Positions 35,443-43,343 of a DNA stretch of 64,000 nt are shown here, in pieces (the stretch's first letter is position 1; each line of letters opens with the position of its first letter). The stretch spans positions 1 to 64,000 of the forward strand of contig JAFRBX010000004.1 in assembly GCA_017404665.1 (NCBI GenBank), read 5' to 3'. Below the pieces are notes generated by a model. It saw only the letters and a list, made by a program, of their open reading frames with translations. It ran no database searches and was not told where the DNA came from. Position numbers and translations under genes: made by a program. Source of the stretch: Ruminococcus sp. (GTDB lineage Bacteria > Bacillota > Clostridia > Oscillospirales > Acutalibacteraceae).

Positions 35443-36465
35443 TCAGGAAAGGGATCTTACTTTTTGGATGGTGAAATCGTAGCTGTCAGAGAGGGTGAAG
35501 TCATCATAAATGCCTTCGGTGACGTACAGGTTATTGTCGTCGGTGAGGATGATAAAGTCGAAATCGTTGTGATTTTGATAATACGCCGTTGCTTTATCAA
35601 GCCCCATGACGAACAGGGCGGTGGAGGCGGCGTCGGCAAAGGCGCCATTGTCGCTGACGATGGTGACCGATTGGATGTTGTTGTCAACGGGCGCGGCGGT
35701 CGCGGGGTCAAGGATGTGGATGTAGCGTTTGCCGTCCTGTTCAAAAAACCGCTCATAGCCGCCGGAGGTCGCGACGACGCCCTCGCCGCAGGAAAGATAG
35801 CCGAAATAGCCCGCGGGGTTCTGCGGGTCGGCGATACCGACCTTGAAGCGGGAGCCGTCAGGCTTTTTCCCGTACAGGCGTATCGTTCCGCCGAGGTTGA
35901 GCACGGCGGCGTGTGCGCTGCTTTCGCGGAGGATATCGCCCGATACGTCGGCGGCATAGCCTTTGGCGACCGCGCCGAGGTCGAGCATAACGCCCTCGGG
36001 CAGGAATGCGGTACCGTCGCCGTCAAAACTGACGGCAGTATAGTCGATGCTTTCGGCAAGTGTTTTCAGCTCGTTGTCATCGGGTATGCGGTAATCGCCT
36101 GTTGTGAAGCCCCACGCCTGCACGGCGGGGTAAACAGTAATGTCGAAGCTGCCGTCGAGCCGGTCGCACAGCGCGAGAGCATTGCTCAGCAGCGCGGCGG
36201 TATCGGCGCTGACCGTTGCTTTTTTGGCGGTGTTCAGGCGATAGATCTCGCTGTTTTCGTCGGTCGCGTCCACAAGAGCGTCGAGCGACAGGATACGGCT
36301 TTGGATGGTATCACAAATACTCTCGTCGCCGTAGACGGTGAACGACATCAGCGTGTCCATCGCTTCAAAGGATGCGGTATCTGTCTGTGTATCGCCGCAG
36401 GAGGCAAGAAAAATAGAAAGCGTCAGTATGATGGCGCATAATGCGCCGCGAAGAAAAGTTTTCAT
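35443..36465 (-). CDS. apbE: FAD:protein FMN transferase, ApbE-family lipoprotein
   Basis: Attaches FMN to threonine of exported flavoproteins. 340 residues with lipobox LASC (Cys23). ApbE signatures are present: FEAMDTLMSFTVYG near the N-terminus, LDLGAVAKGYAADV, LNLGGTIRLYGKKPDG, ATSGGYERFF, HILDPATAAPVDN and ADAASTALFVMG. It is divergent from an EetA-like and an EetB-like gene, the usual partners of ApbE in flavin-based extracellular electron transfer loci. No FMN-acceptor lipoprotein is seen in the window. Its promoter lies so close to the ATG that the mRNA may be leaderless. Confidence 0.93.
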   Translation of the reverse strand: MKTFLRGALCAIILTLSIFLASCGDTQTDTASFEAMDTLMSFTVYGDESICDTIQSRILSLDALVDATDENSEIYRLNTAKKATVSADTAALLSNALALCDRLDGSFDITVYPAVQAWGFTTGDYRIPDDNELKTLAESIDYTAVSFDGDGTAFLPEGVMLDLGAVAKGYAADVSGDILRESSAHAAVLNLGGTIRLYGKKPDGSRFKVGIADPQNPAGYFGYLSCGEGVVATSGGYERFFEQDGKRYIHILDPATAAPVDNNIQSVTIVSDNGAFADAASTALFVMGLDKATAYYQNHNDFDFIILTDDNNLYVTEGIYDDFTLSDSYDFTIQKVRSLS

Positions 36466-36471
36466 GCTTCA

Positions 36472-36500
36472 AGAGTAGCACATCTTTGACGGATAGTCAA
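36472..36500 (-). promoter_or_regulatory. Promoter of apbE (leaderless arrangement)
   Basis: On the minus strand, -35 TTGACT (36500-36495), a 17-nt spacer and -10 TACTCT (36477-36472). Only 6 nt separate the -10 box from the A of the start codon at 36465, and no Shine-Dalgarno sequence is present. Confidence 0.6.
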
Positions 36501-36511
36501 TGACACAGATA

Positions 36512-36540
36512 TTGCATATTGCGATTTAATGTGCTAAAAT
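36512..36540 (+). promoter_or_regulatory. Promoter of the eetA-eetB-like operon
   Basis: -35 TTGCAT (36512-36517), a 17-nt spacer and -10 TAAAAT (36535-36540). It is back to back with the apbE promoter, with 11 bp between the two -35 boxes. Confidence 0.6.
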
Positions 36541-36573
36541 ATTTGCTATCGTAATGAAAGTTAAGGGAAACAG

Positions 36574-36936
36574 ATGAAGAACAAAGTCTTTATCATGATG
36601 ATAGCGGTGATATTTATCGCGGGTATTATAGGGTCGGTGATCGTGCTGACCGCGCCGCAGAAAAGCACGGTGCGGATCGTCTCAGACGGAACGGTCGTCG
36701 ATACGGTTGACCTGAGGACCGCACAGGACAGAACGTTTGACGTGACCTATGAGGGGCATGTCAACACCGTCGAGATCAAAGATCACCGCATCCGCATCAA
36801 GGACGCGGACTGTCCCGACAGGACATGTGTCAACATGGGATGGCTGAGCAGCGCGTCGATGCCGATCGTGTGTCTGCCGCACAGGCTGGTGATCGAGTTC
36901 ACGGACGGCGCGGACGTTGACGCGGTGACGAGGTAG
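36574..36936 (+). CDS. NusG domain II protein (EetA-like)
   Basis: A 120-residue protein with an N-terminal membrane anchor (about 5-26) and an extracytoplasmic NusG_II domain: STVRIVSDGTVVDTVDLRTA, then IKDADCPDRTCVNMGWLS with two conserved Cys, and PIVCLPHRLVIEF. Proteins of this type pair with Gx-transporter proteins; the Listeria versions, EetA and EetB, support flavin-based electron export. It starts after AAGGGAAACAG. The next gene follows after 3 nt. Confidence 0.85.
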   Translation: MKNKVFIMMIAVIFIAGIIGSVIVLTAPQKSTVRIVSDGTVVDTVDLRTAQDRTFDVTYEGHVNTVEIKDHRIRIKDADCPDRTCVNMGWLSSASMPIVCLPHRLVIEFTDGADVDAVTR

Positions 36937-36939
36937 GCT

Positions 36940-37449
36940 ATGGGTGAAAGAGTAAAAAGGCTGACGAAGCTGGGGGTACTGACCGCGGTTTCGCTGATCA
37001 TTTTTGTCATAGAGCTGCAGATACCCAATCCCTTCCCGATACCGGGCATCAAGCTGGGGCTGGCGAATATCATCACCGTTTACGCGGTGTATCACTACAA
37101 GGCGCATGAGGCGGCTGCGGTCGTGACGGTGCGGCTTTTGCTGGGCGCGGTGTTCAGCGGCAATTTCATGGCTTTGCTGTACAGCGCGTCGGGGGCTTTT
37201 TTGTGCCTGATAGGGATGCTTCTGCTCAGGCGGGTGATCGATGAAAAGCACCTGTGGACGGCGTCGGTGTTCGGCGCGGTGCTGCATAATACGGGTCAGA
37301 TGGCGGCGGCGCTGCTGGTGACGCGGACGGTTCAGCTGCTGCTGTATTATCCGTTTTTGATCGTATCGGGCTGCCTTGCGGGGGCGTTCACGGGCTTGTG
37401 CGCCCAGCTGGTGACTGCCAGATTAAAAGGGTGGAAAAGGAAGAAATGA
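36940..37449 (+). CDS. Gx transporter family membrane protein (EetB-like)
   Basis: A 169-residue integral membrane protein with about five helices. The family hallmark IELQIPNPFPIPGIKLGLAN is followed by a second signature region RLLLGAVFSGNFMALLYSAS. Historically annotated as heptaprenyl diphosphate synthase component I, it is now considered a membrane transporter or electron-transfer partner. It is encoded directly after the NusG_II gene, and its stop overlaps the start of the next gene (ATGA). Confidence 0.87.
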   Translation: MGERVKRLTKLGVLTAVSLIIFVIELQIPNPFPIPGIKLGLANIITVYAVYHYKAHEAAAVVTVRLLLGAVFSGNFMALLYSASGAFLCLIGMLLLRRVIDEKHLWTASVFGAVLHNTGQMAAALLVTRTVQLLLYYPFLIVSGCLAGAFTGLCAQLVTARLKGWKRKK

Positions 37450-38594
37450 AAACTTTGATGAAGGTACTCGCTTTGGCGCTCACGGCGGCGATCGTCTTCG
37501 GTTTTACCGGATGCAGGTCGGAGCGTGTGCTCAGCGACGAGGAAAAGGACAGGATACAGACGCGCTTTCAGGCGTGTATCAACGACAGGGGGGTATCGGC
37601 GGCGGTATACGCCGTGTACCGTGATGAAGTGATCTTTGACGGCGGCGGCGGGATGGCGGCGGATACGCTGCAGAACGGCAGTGACGTTGCGTACGGCGTG
37701 GCTTCGCTGTCGAAGCAGGTGACCGCCGCGGCGGTGATGCAGCTGTACGAGGACGGCAGGCTCGATATCACCGATCCGATCGGTAAATACTTTCCCGATT
37801 ACCGGTACGGCGACAAGATCAGTATCACGCATTTGTTATCTCACCGCTCCGGCATACCGGATTACATGGTGAACACCGCCAAAGGGAAGGTCGTGATCAG
37901 CGTCGATCAGGGCGGCGAAAGCTATGTTCTAGTCGATGTGGAGAATACCGCCGAGGAAAATCGGCAGATCATTCGGGATTTCTTCCTTTCGAGAGAGCTG
38001 CTGTTTGAGCCGGGCGACGAATTCGACTATTCCGATTCGAACTTCGCGCTGCTGGCAGAGATCGTAAAGATGGTCAGCGGCATGGATTACCATGATTATG
38101 TAAGGGAGCATATCTTTGAACCGCTCGGGATGGAACATACGGATTTTATCGACGATTATGATAAGGAGAAGATCACGAAGGTCGCCGCGACAGACCGAAC
38201 GGAATTCAGCATGGACTACTATACCGTCAAGGGAGCGGAATACGGCTGCGGCGACGTGCTGACGACGCCGCAGGACTGGTATCGCTGGTACAAAGGGCTG
38301 ACGGGCGGCGAGGTCGTCGGCAAGGGCGCGTATGAGCTGATGACGACCAACTACAGCGTGCGCGACGAGATGAGCTACGGCTTCGGGCTGGTGATCTATG
38401 ACGAGAGCGATAGCAAGACGGTCTATCACTACGGCTATATCCCGTCGTATTACAGCGCCGCGATCTATATACCGGAATACGATTATTTTGAAGCCGTGTT
38501 CAGCAACCACGCCGACGGCAGTCCGCAGAAGCTGGCGGCGGATCTGGCGGAATACTTCGGCTCGGTGATCGGTATCAGGCTGGTCGATATTTGA
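37446..38594 (+). CDS. Beta-lactamase-family serine hydrolase, lipoprotein
   Basis: A 382-residue surface enzyme with lipobox FTGC (Cys23). It belongs to the class C beta-lactamase/penicillin-binding-protein-like family. The catalytic SxxK is in VASLSKQVTAAAV, the Tyr motif in DYSDSNFALL (YSD), and the third motif is HYGY (HxG in place of KTG). Such proteins are usually D-stereospecific peptidases or esterases, not resistance enzymes. Its ATG overlaps the previous stop codon by 4 nt, so it is the third gene of the operon. Confidence 0.85.
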   Translation: MKTLMKVLALALTAAIVFGFTGCRSERVLSDEEKDRIQTRFQACINDRGVSAAVYAVYRDEVIFDGGGGMAADTLQNGSDVAYGVASLSKQVTAAAVMQLYEDGRLDITDPIGKYFPDYRYGDKISITHLLSHRSGIPDYMVNTAKGKVVISVDQGGESYVLVDVENTAEENRQIIRDFFLSRELLFEPGDEFDYSDSNFALLAEIVKMVSGMDYHDYVREHIFEPLGMEHTDFIDDYDKEKITKVAATDRTEFSMDYYTVKGAEYGCGDVLTTPQDWYRWYKGLTGGEVVGKGAYELMTTNYSVRDEMSYGFGLVIYDESDSKTVYHYGYIPSYYSAAIYIPEYDYFEAVFSNHADGSPQKLAADLAEYFGSVIGIRLVDI

Positions 38595-38603
38595 AAGAAA
38601 AAG

Positions 38604-38634
38604 AGAGCCTTGCGTGTAAAAAACGCAGGGCTCT
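38604..38634. terminator. Bidirectional terminator
   Basis: AGAGCCTTGCG-TGTAAAAAA-CGCAGGGCTCT between convergent operons, with TTGTTG after it on the plus strand. Confidence 0.8.
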
Positions 38635-38644
38635 TGTTGATGCT

Positions 38645-39391
38645 TTATGATTTGTTGCCGAAAATAAGATAACAGACACCATACAGCAGCGGCTGGTGCG
38701 CCATGTAGATAATCAGGCTGTGTCTGCCGAAGAAATCCAGCACGGGGATCCTGCGGTATAAAAACCGGTCGAGCTGCTTTTGCTCCAGATATCGCCAGAG
38801 CTGATAGCCGAAAAGATAGAGGAAGATCCACGGCAGAAACGGAAAATAATCGGCTGAAAAGAAATCGTTTGACCGAAAGCCGACGATCGAGAGCCACTTG
38901 AATTGATACAGCGTCTCGGGCAGCCGGAGCAGCGGGAAAGAGAACATGCCGATAAAGCCGTTCGGGATGCCGTAACACAGCAGGAACAGCAGAAAGAAAA
39001 GAACCGTGCCGACCGACGGCGGTATGCGGTAGAGTACCCTGCGCAGGGCATAGGTGAACAGCATCGCGCAGCCGAGAAAGCTGAGCACACCGAAAAAAAT
39101 CGACTGTTCGGGTGTTACCAGTACAGTGACGAGGGTGACCGCGACGCCGCACAGGGTGACGATCAGCCCTCTGCGGTAGCCGTGCCTTGTGAAATGAAGC
39201 GATATGCCCGACACGACGATGAAGGCCGTGCAGATCGACCGCTCCCATATGATGATAGGGGTGCTGCGGTAAAAATCCGACCAAACGCCGAACACACAAA
39301 AAATATCATAGCACAGGTGGTAGAGGATCATACTGATGACAGCGGCGCCGCGTATCGCGTCGATCAGACTGTATCGTCTGCGTTCGGTCAT
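38645..39391 (-). CDS. Heparan-alpha-glucosaminide N-acetyltransferase-like membrane protein (DUF1624)
   Basis: A 248-residue integral membrane acyltransferase-like protein with about seven helices. The family start RRYSLIDAIRGAAVISMILY (Asp and Arg conserved), the SGISLHFTR motif and the final FFGRHSLIIYMAHQPLLYG (catalytic-type His) match the DUF1624/HGSNAT-type family. Probably acetylates a surface glycan from cytoplasmic acetyl-CoA. It is the last gene of an operon led by a TetR regulator; its start overlaps the preceding gene by 4 nt. Confidence 0.85.
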   Translation of the reverse strand: MTERRRYSLIDAIRGAAVISMILYHLCYDIFCVFGVWSDFYRSTPIIIWERSICTAFIVVSGISLHFTRHGYRRGLIVTLCGVAVTLVTVLVTPEQSIFFGVLSFLGCAMLFTYALRRVLYRIPPSVGTVLFFLLFLLCYGIPNGFIGMFSFPLLRLPETLYQFKWLSIVGFRSNDFFSADYFPFLPWIFLYLFGYQLWRYLEQKQLDRFLYRRIPVLDFFGRHSLIIYMAHQPLLYGVCYLIFGNKS

Positions 39392-39831
39392 GACGGTTTC
39401 CTTCGGCGTTTGTTCGGATCCTGCTTTTTGCAGGGTACGCCGTTGATATCCTCATAGCATTTTTTGTAGAGCTCCCAGTCAAAGTAGAACCGCTTGACGG
39501 TTTGGTCAAAATATCCGCTGAATTCATCCGCCATTTCGGGCGCCCACAGGTTCAGCTTGCAGAAGCCGTATCGGATACAGTCCCACAGCACCGTGTATTT
39601 CATCATCATGGGGATATCGTTGTCAAAGCGATAATGATCGACATATTCGCCGACGAGCAGATCGTTATCGCAGCTGACGACCTTCACCGCGATGAATAAG
39701 CTGTTTTGGGACGCTTCTATGACGGCGTAGCGGCTGTCGGGATCCTTTGAGACGCCGTAAGCGTCAAAGGGCTCGTGCTGTCGGGGGATCAGATGCAAAT
39801 TCTGCGGAATGTTGATGATTTGTACCTTCAT
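39388..39831 (-). CDS. Conserved-looking protein of unknown function
   Basis: A 147-residue soluble protein with no motif I recognise. It begins MKVQIINIPQNLHLIPRQHE, has mixed alpha/beta character, aromatic-rich segments (DHYRFDNDIPMMMKYTVLWD) and a basic C-terminus (KKQDPNKRRRKPS). It overlaps both neighbours by 4 nt, so translation is coupled with the TetR regulator and the acetyltransferase-like protein. This argues that it is a real gene with a linked role. Confidence 0.75.
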   Translation of the reverse strand: MKVQIINIPQNLHLIPRQHEPFDAYGVSKDPDSRYAVIEASQNSLFIAVKVVSCDNDLLVGEYVDHYRFDNDIPMMMKYTVLWDCIRYGFCKLNLWAPEMADEFSGYFDQTVKRFYFDWELYKKCYEDINGVPCKKQDPNKRRRKPS

Positions 39832-40454
39832 GGCGTGTCTCCTTGCTGTGCGGATGGATAATCGGGCAGCTCCATGCCCAAAAAGCCGTTGAGTCCTTTA
39901 TAGGCGAGCAGCTTCATCTCTTCGCTGATCTTCTCGATAGGCTCGCTGCGGTCGGAGTGGAACCATCGCTGATATACCGCCACCATGCCGGAGATGATGA
40001 ATTCGTTCATCAGATTCAGTCTGAGCTCGTCTATCTCGATATATTGCAGGATGAAGCCCTTTGCCTTCTCTTTGAGCAGCTCGGCGATCTTGGCAGTCAG
40101 GCTGACGTTCGTATTCATCCCCAGCAGATATCCGAAAAAGTCCGTATCGGTGTTGATGACGGCGGTCAGCGTATCAAATATGAGATAGGGGCTTTGGAGC
40201 GTGTTGATGAAGCCGATACCGGTCAGCGCCTCGTCGATGCGGCTGATGATGTCGTCCTCGATCTCGCCGATGACCTCGTGTACGCCGCTGTAATAGTTGT
40301 AAAATGTTTTGCGGTTGATGTTGGCGCCTGAGGCAATTTCACTGATGGTGATATCGTTGATATTCTTTTCGGTAAGCAGCTTCGCGAAGGCGTTTTTGAT
40401 CGCGCGCTTGGTTCTGATGACCCTGCGGTCGGCGCTGCGGTTTCTTTTCTGCAT
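39828..40454 (-). CDS. TetR/AcrR-family transcriptional regulator
   Basis: A 208-residue repressor-type protein. The N-terminal HTH (about 14-60) contains ITISEIASGANINRKTFYNY, the standard TetR recognition helix pattern, and the ligand-binding C-terminus resembles TetR_C_33-type domains. It is the first gene of a three-gene operon with 4-nt overlaps. A palindrome over its own promoter (40518-40537) suggests autoregulation, and so control of the acetyltransferase gene. The ligand is unknown. Confidence 0.9.
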   Translation of the reverse strand: MQKRNRSADRRVIRTKRAIKNAFAKLLTEKNINDITISEIASGANINRKTFYNYYSGVHEVIGEIEDDIISRIDEALTGIGFINTLQSPYLIFDTLTAVINTDTDFFGYLLGMNTNVSLTAKIAELLKEKAKGFILQYIEIDELRLNLMNEFIISGMVAVYQRWFHSDRSEPIEKISEEMKLLAYKGLNGFLGMELPDYPSAQQGDTP

Positions 40455-40517
40455 GGTTGACCTCTTTATGAAGATTCTTCTTAGTTGAGAGCGGATTATA
40501 CCACAAATTTACTTTCG

Positions 40518-40552
40518 TGTGTATTATATGATACACATGAGGTAAAAGTCAA
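40518..40552 (-). promoter_or_regulatory. TetR-operon promoter with palindromic operator
   Basis: On the minus strand, -35 TTGACT (40552-40547), an 18-nt spacer and -10 TATAAT (40528-40523). The palindrome TGTGTAT-N6-ATACACA (40518-40537) covers the -10 box. Confidence 0.7.
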
Positions 40553-40602
40553 CGGTCATGATGGTAATTATCGGCTGAAATCCGATAAAATGCAGAAAGT
40601 AT

Positions 40603-40631
40603 TTGAAAAAAGCCGAATTGTGTAGTATACT
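40603..40631 (+). promoter_or_regulatory. Promoter of fakA
   Basis: -35 TTGAAA (40603-40608), a 17-nt spacer and -10 TATACT (40626-40631). The 66-nt leader contains a hairpin GGTGTGATT-N6-AAATCACC and a GAGAGGAATAGG ribosome binding site. No FapR-like box was seen. Confidence 0.6.
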
Positions 40632-40697
40632 GTCATTTGGTGTGATTATTTATGAAATCACCTTCTTATTCAATGACTTTTTCGAGAGGAATAGGAT

Positions 40698-42335
40698 ATG
40701 ATAAGAGAAATAGACGGAATATACTATCTCAATATGCTGCGCGCGGGTGCACAGAACCTGAACCGGCACCGCACGGCGGTCAACGATCTGAACGTCTTTC
40801 CGATCCCCGACGGGGATACAGGCGACAATATGTTCATGACCGTCAATGCCGCCGCGACAAAAACGGCAGAGAGCGTGCTGCTGTCGGTGACCGCGTCCGC
40901 CGCGGCAAAGGAAATGCTGCTGGGAGCGCGCGGCAACTCGGGCGTGATCCTCTCGCGTATTTTCTCGGGGCTCGCTAAAGGGATGAAGGACGCCGACCGA
41001 CTGGGCGTCGACGGCTTTACTGCCGCGCTGCAGACGGGTGTTGCGGAAGCCTACGGCGCGGTGGCGACACCGGTCGAGGGCACCATCCTGACCGTTTATC
41101 GCGAGGGCGTTGAGGCAGTCGCGAAAAAACAGCCGAAGAGCTTTGACGAGCTGTTTGACATGATGCTGCCCGCTATGAGAGAGAGCTTGGAACGCACGCC
41201 CGACCTGCTGGATGTGCTCAAGGAAGCAGGCGTCGTCGACTCGGGCGGCGCGGGACTGATCTATATCATGCAGGGCATGAAGGATGCGCTCTCGGGTGCG
41301 CGGTATGAAGCGCTCTCTGTGGGCGGTGCTCCGCAGCCTGCTCGCGTGAACCTCGACGCGTTCACCGAGGACAGTGTGCTGGAATACGGCTACTGCACCG
41401 AATTTCTGCTGCGGCTGCAGCGAAGTAAGGTGGATCTCGACCGCTTTGACCTCGACGGTTTTATCGACTGGCTGAACGCGGTCGGCGATTCGGTGGTCTG
41501 CTTTAGGGAAGGCTCCATCATCAAGGTGCATGTGCATACAATGCGTCCCGGTGATATCTTTAACCACTGTCAGCAGTACGGTGAGTTTTTGACGACTAAG
41601 ATGGAGAACATGACGCTGCAGCACAACGGCAGCCACGGGATGCAGGAGTTAAAGCTCCGCCGCAAGCCGCAGAAGCCCTACGGGATCGTGACGGTCGCTG
41701 CGGGCGAGGGCATACAGAGCCTGTTTTCTTCCCTCGGGGTCGATGTGGTGGTCGACGGCGGACAGAGCATGAACCCCTCCGCTCAGGAGCTGGTCAAGGC
41801 GTTTGAGCAGACCTGCGCCGAGACGATCTACGTTTTTCCCAACAACAGCAATATTATCCTGACCGCCGAGCAGGCGGCGCAGCTGTATGATAACGCGGAC
41901 GTGCGGATCATCCGCACCAAGACGATCGGAGAGGGCTACTCGGCGATCTCGATGTTCGATCCGGACGCCGGCAGCGCCGACGAGATCACGGCAAGTTTGA
42001 ATGAGATTATCGGCGGTGTGGTGACGGGTATGGTGTCGCGCGCCTCGCGCGACGTATCCGGCGGCGCGGTCGAGGTGATCAAGGACGACTACATCGGCTT
42101 TGTCGGCGACGAGATTTATGTCGATGAAAAAACGCCCGAGGACGCGCTGCTCGGCTTGTGCGAGAAGCTCAGCGCGGGGAGTTATGATATCCTGCTGATC
42201 CTAGCGGGCGAAGAGCCTCAGGCGGAAAACGCCTCAAAGATGGCGGACGCGCTGAGCACGAAATATCCGCGCAGTGAAGTGATCATGGTGAACGGCGGTC
42301 AGCCGATCTATGATTATATATTGATTTTGGAGTGA
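40698..42335 (+). CDS. fakA: Fatty acid kinase, catalytic subunit (DAK2/YloV family)
   Basis: Phosphorylates fatty acids held by FakB to acyl-phosphate. The 545 residues comprise the N-terminal DAK2 nucleotide domain (about 1-200) with the metal-ATP motif VNDLNVFPIPDGDTGDNM and GARGNSGVILSRIFSG, a middle domain (EYGYCTEFLLR), and a C-terminal DegV-like domain (about 340-545, VFPNNSNIILTAEQAA). FakA acts with a DegV-type FakB, and one is encoded next. The order FakA, FakB, PlsX, ACP joins exogenous fatty-acid use to phospholipid synthesis. Confidence 0.93.
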   Translation: MIREIDGIYYLNMLRAGAQNLNRHRTAVNDLNVFPIPDGDTGDNMFMTVNAAATKTAESVLLSVTASAAAKEMLLGARGNSGVILSRIFSGLAKGMKDADRLGVDGFTAALQTGVAEAYGAVATPVEGTILTVYREGVEAVAKKQPKSFDELFDMMLPAMRESLERTPDLLDVLKEAGVVDSGGAGLIYIMQGMKDALSGARYEALSVGGAPQPARVNLDAFTEDSVLEYGYCTEFLLRLQRSKVDLDRFDLDGFIDWLNAVGDSVVCFREGSIIKVHVHTMRPGDIFNHCQQYGEFLTTKMENMTLQHNGSHGMQELKLRRKPQKPYGIVTVAAGEGIQSLFSSLGVDVVVDGGQSMNPSAQELVKAFEQTCAETIYVFPNNSNIILTAEQAAQLYDNADVRIIRTKTIGEGYSAISMFDPDAGSADEITASLNEIIGGVVTGMVSRASRDVSGGAVEVIKDDYIGFVGDEIYVDEKTPEDALLGLCEKLSAGSYDILLILAGEEPQAENASKMADALSTKYPRSEVIMVNGGQPIYDYILILE

Positions 42336-42385
42336 AGAGTGAAGGTTACTCGCGGGACGCAAGCGTCTCGCTCGGACAATAGATA

Positions 42386-42443
42386 CAATCCCTCCGGATC
42401 GGAACGAGTTCCGACCCACCTCCCTTTACCAAAGGGAGGCTGA
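42386..42443. repeat. Family-B repeat between fakA and fakB
   Basis: ACAATCCCTCCGGATCGGAAC-GAGTTCCGACCCACCTCCCTTTACCAAAGGGAGGCT. The inner hairpin has TCGGAAC/GTTCCGA. It sits between two co-oriented genes, so it would be part of the mRNA. Confidence 0.7.
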
Positions 42444-42467
42444 TTACACGCAGAAAGGAAACTGACT

Positions 42468-43343
42468 ATGCTTATCTTATTTACCGATACCGATACCGAT
42501 ATCACCCCCGCGCAGGCGAAGGAGTTTGGCTATCAGCTGATCAGTATGCCGTATTCGATCGACGGCGTGACGACCTATCCGTATGAGGATTTTGACGAGT
42601 TCGACGCGCACGCGTTCTATGACAAATTGAGAGGCGGCGTCCTGCCGAACACCTCGGCGATCTCGACACAGCGATACAAGGATTACTTTGAACCGCATTT
42701 TCAGGCGGGCAACGACATTTTGTACGTCCATTTTTCGCGCAATATGACCGCGACCTTTGACAACATGGATATTGCTGTTAAAGAGCTGCTGGAAAAGTAT
42801 CCCGATCGCAAATTCTATGAGATCGACACGATGGGCATCACCCTGTGCTCGCTGCTGCCGGTGCTGGAGATCGGCGATATGTATAAGGCGGGCAAAAGCG
42901 CGGAAGAGATGCTCGAATGGGCAAAGACCGAGATCGGCAAGGTCGGCTGCTATTTCTTTGCGGACGATCTGAAATTCTTCAAGCACAGCGGTCGCGTGTC
43001 CGGCATCGCGGGCACGATGGGTACCCTGCTGGGCATCCGCCCGATCATCTACATGAACGAAGAGGGCAAGATGGTATCCGTCGGCAAGGAAAAGGGTAGA
43101 GTCAAGGCGATGGAGCGCCTGATCAGCTATGTGGACGCGCTCGGCGAGGACGTGAAGGATCACCGTGTGCTGGTCGGACATGCCGACTGCCGTGAGATTG
43201 CCGTTGAGATCGAGAAGATGCTCAAGGAGCGTTACGGAAACGATCTGCGCACGATGATCGTGGATGTGAACCCGACCGCCGGAAGCCACTGCGGGCCGAA
43301 TACCGTGGGTGTGTGCTTCCACGCAAAGAGGAGATCGTTATGA
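42468..43343 (+). CDS. fakB: DegV-family fatty-acid-binding protein (FakB-like)
   Basis: Binds a free fatty acid and presents it to FakA. The 291-residue DegV protein has the start LILFTDTDTDITPAQAKEFG, the TSAISTQRYKDYF loop (Thr-Ser of the fatty-acid carboxylate site), and HSGRVSGIAGTMGTLLGIRP (the conserved RVS/G motif). The C-terminal AGSHCGPNTVGVCF, normally H-x-GPG-like, is present. It starts after AAGGAAACTG and overlaps the next gene's start (ATGA). The chain-length preference of FakB proteins varies and is not readable here. Confidence 0.88.
   Translation: MLILFTDTDTDITPAQAKEFGYQLISMPYSIDGVTTYPYEDFDEFDAHAFYDKLRGGVLPNTSAISTQRYKDYFEPHFQAGNDILYVHFSRNMTATFDNMDIAVKELLEKYPDRKFYEIDTMGITLCSLLPVLEIGDMYKAGKSAEEMLEWAKTEIGKVGCYFFADDLKFFKHSGRVSGIAGTMGTLLGIRPIIYMNEEGKMVSVGKEKGRVKAMERLISYVDALGEDVKDHRVLVGHADCREIAVEIEKMLKERYGNDLRTMIVDVNPTAGSHCGPNTVGVCFHAKRRSL

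Noticed and set aside
35134..36441. A 435-codon open frame opposite apbE
   Set aside because: apbE is a clear lipoprotein enzyme with its own promoter; the opposite frame is composition-driven.
37446..38594. Antibiotic-resistance beta-lactamase
   Set aside because: The motifs (SLSK, YSD, HYG) fit the broad serine-hydrolase/peptidase branch and the context is not resistance-related.
40652..40978. A 108-codon frame overlapping the start of fakA
   Set aside because: It is out of frame with fakA, basic and low in conserved features; the fakA start with its ribosome binding site explains the region.
43313..43339. A longer N-terminus for the GNAT protein
   Set aside because: The start at 43340 has GAGGAG upstream and an ATGA overlap with fakB; the extra codons repeat the fakB end in another frame.
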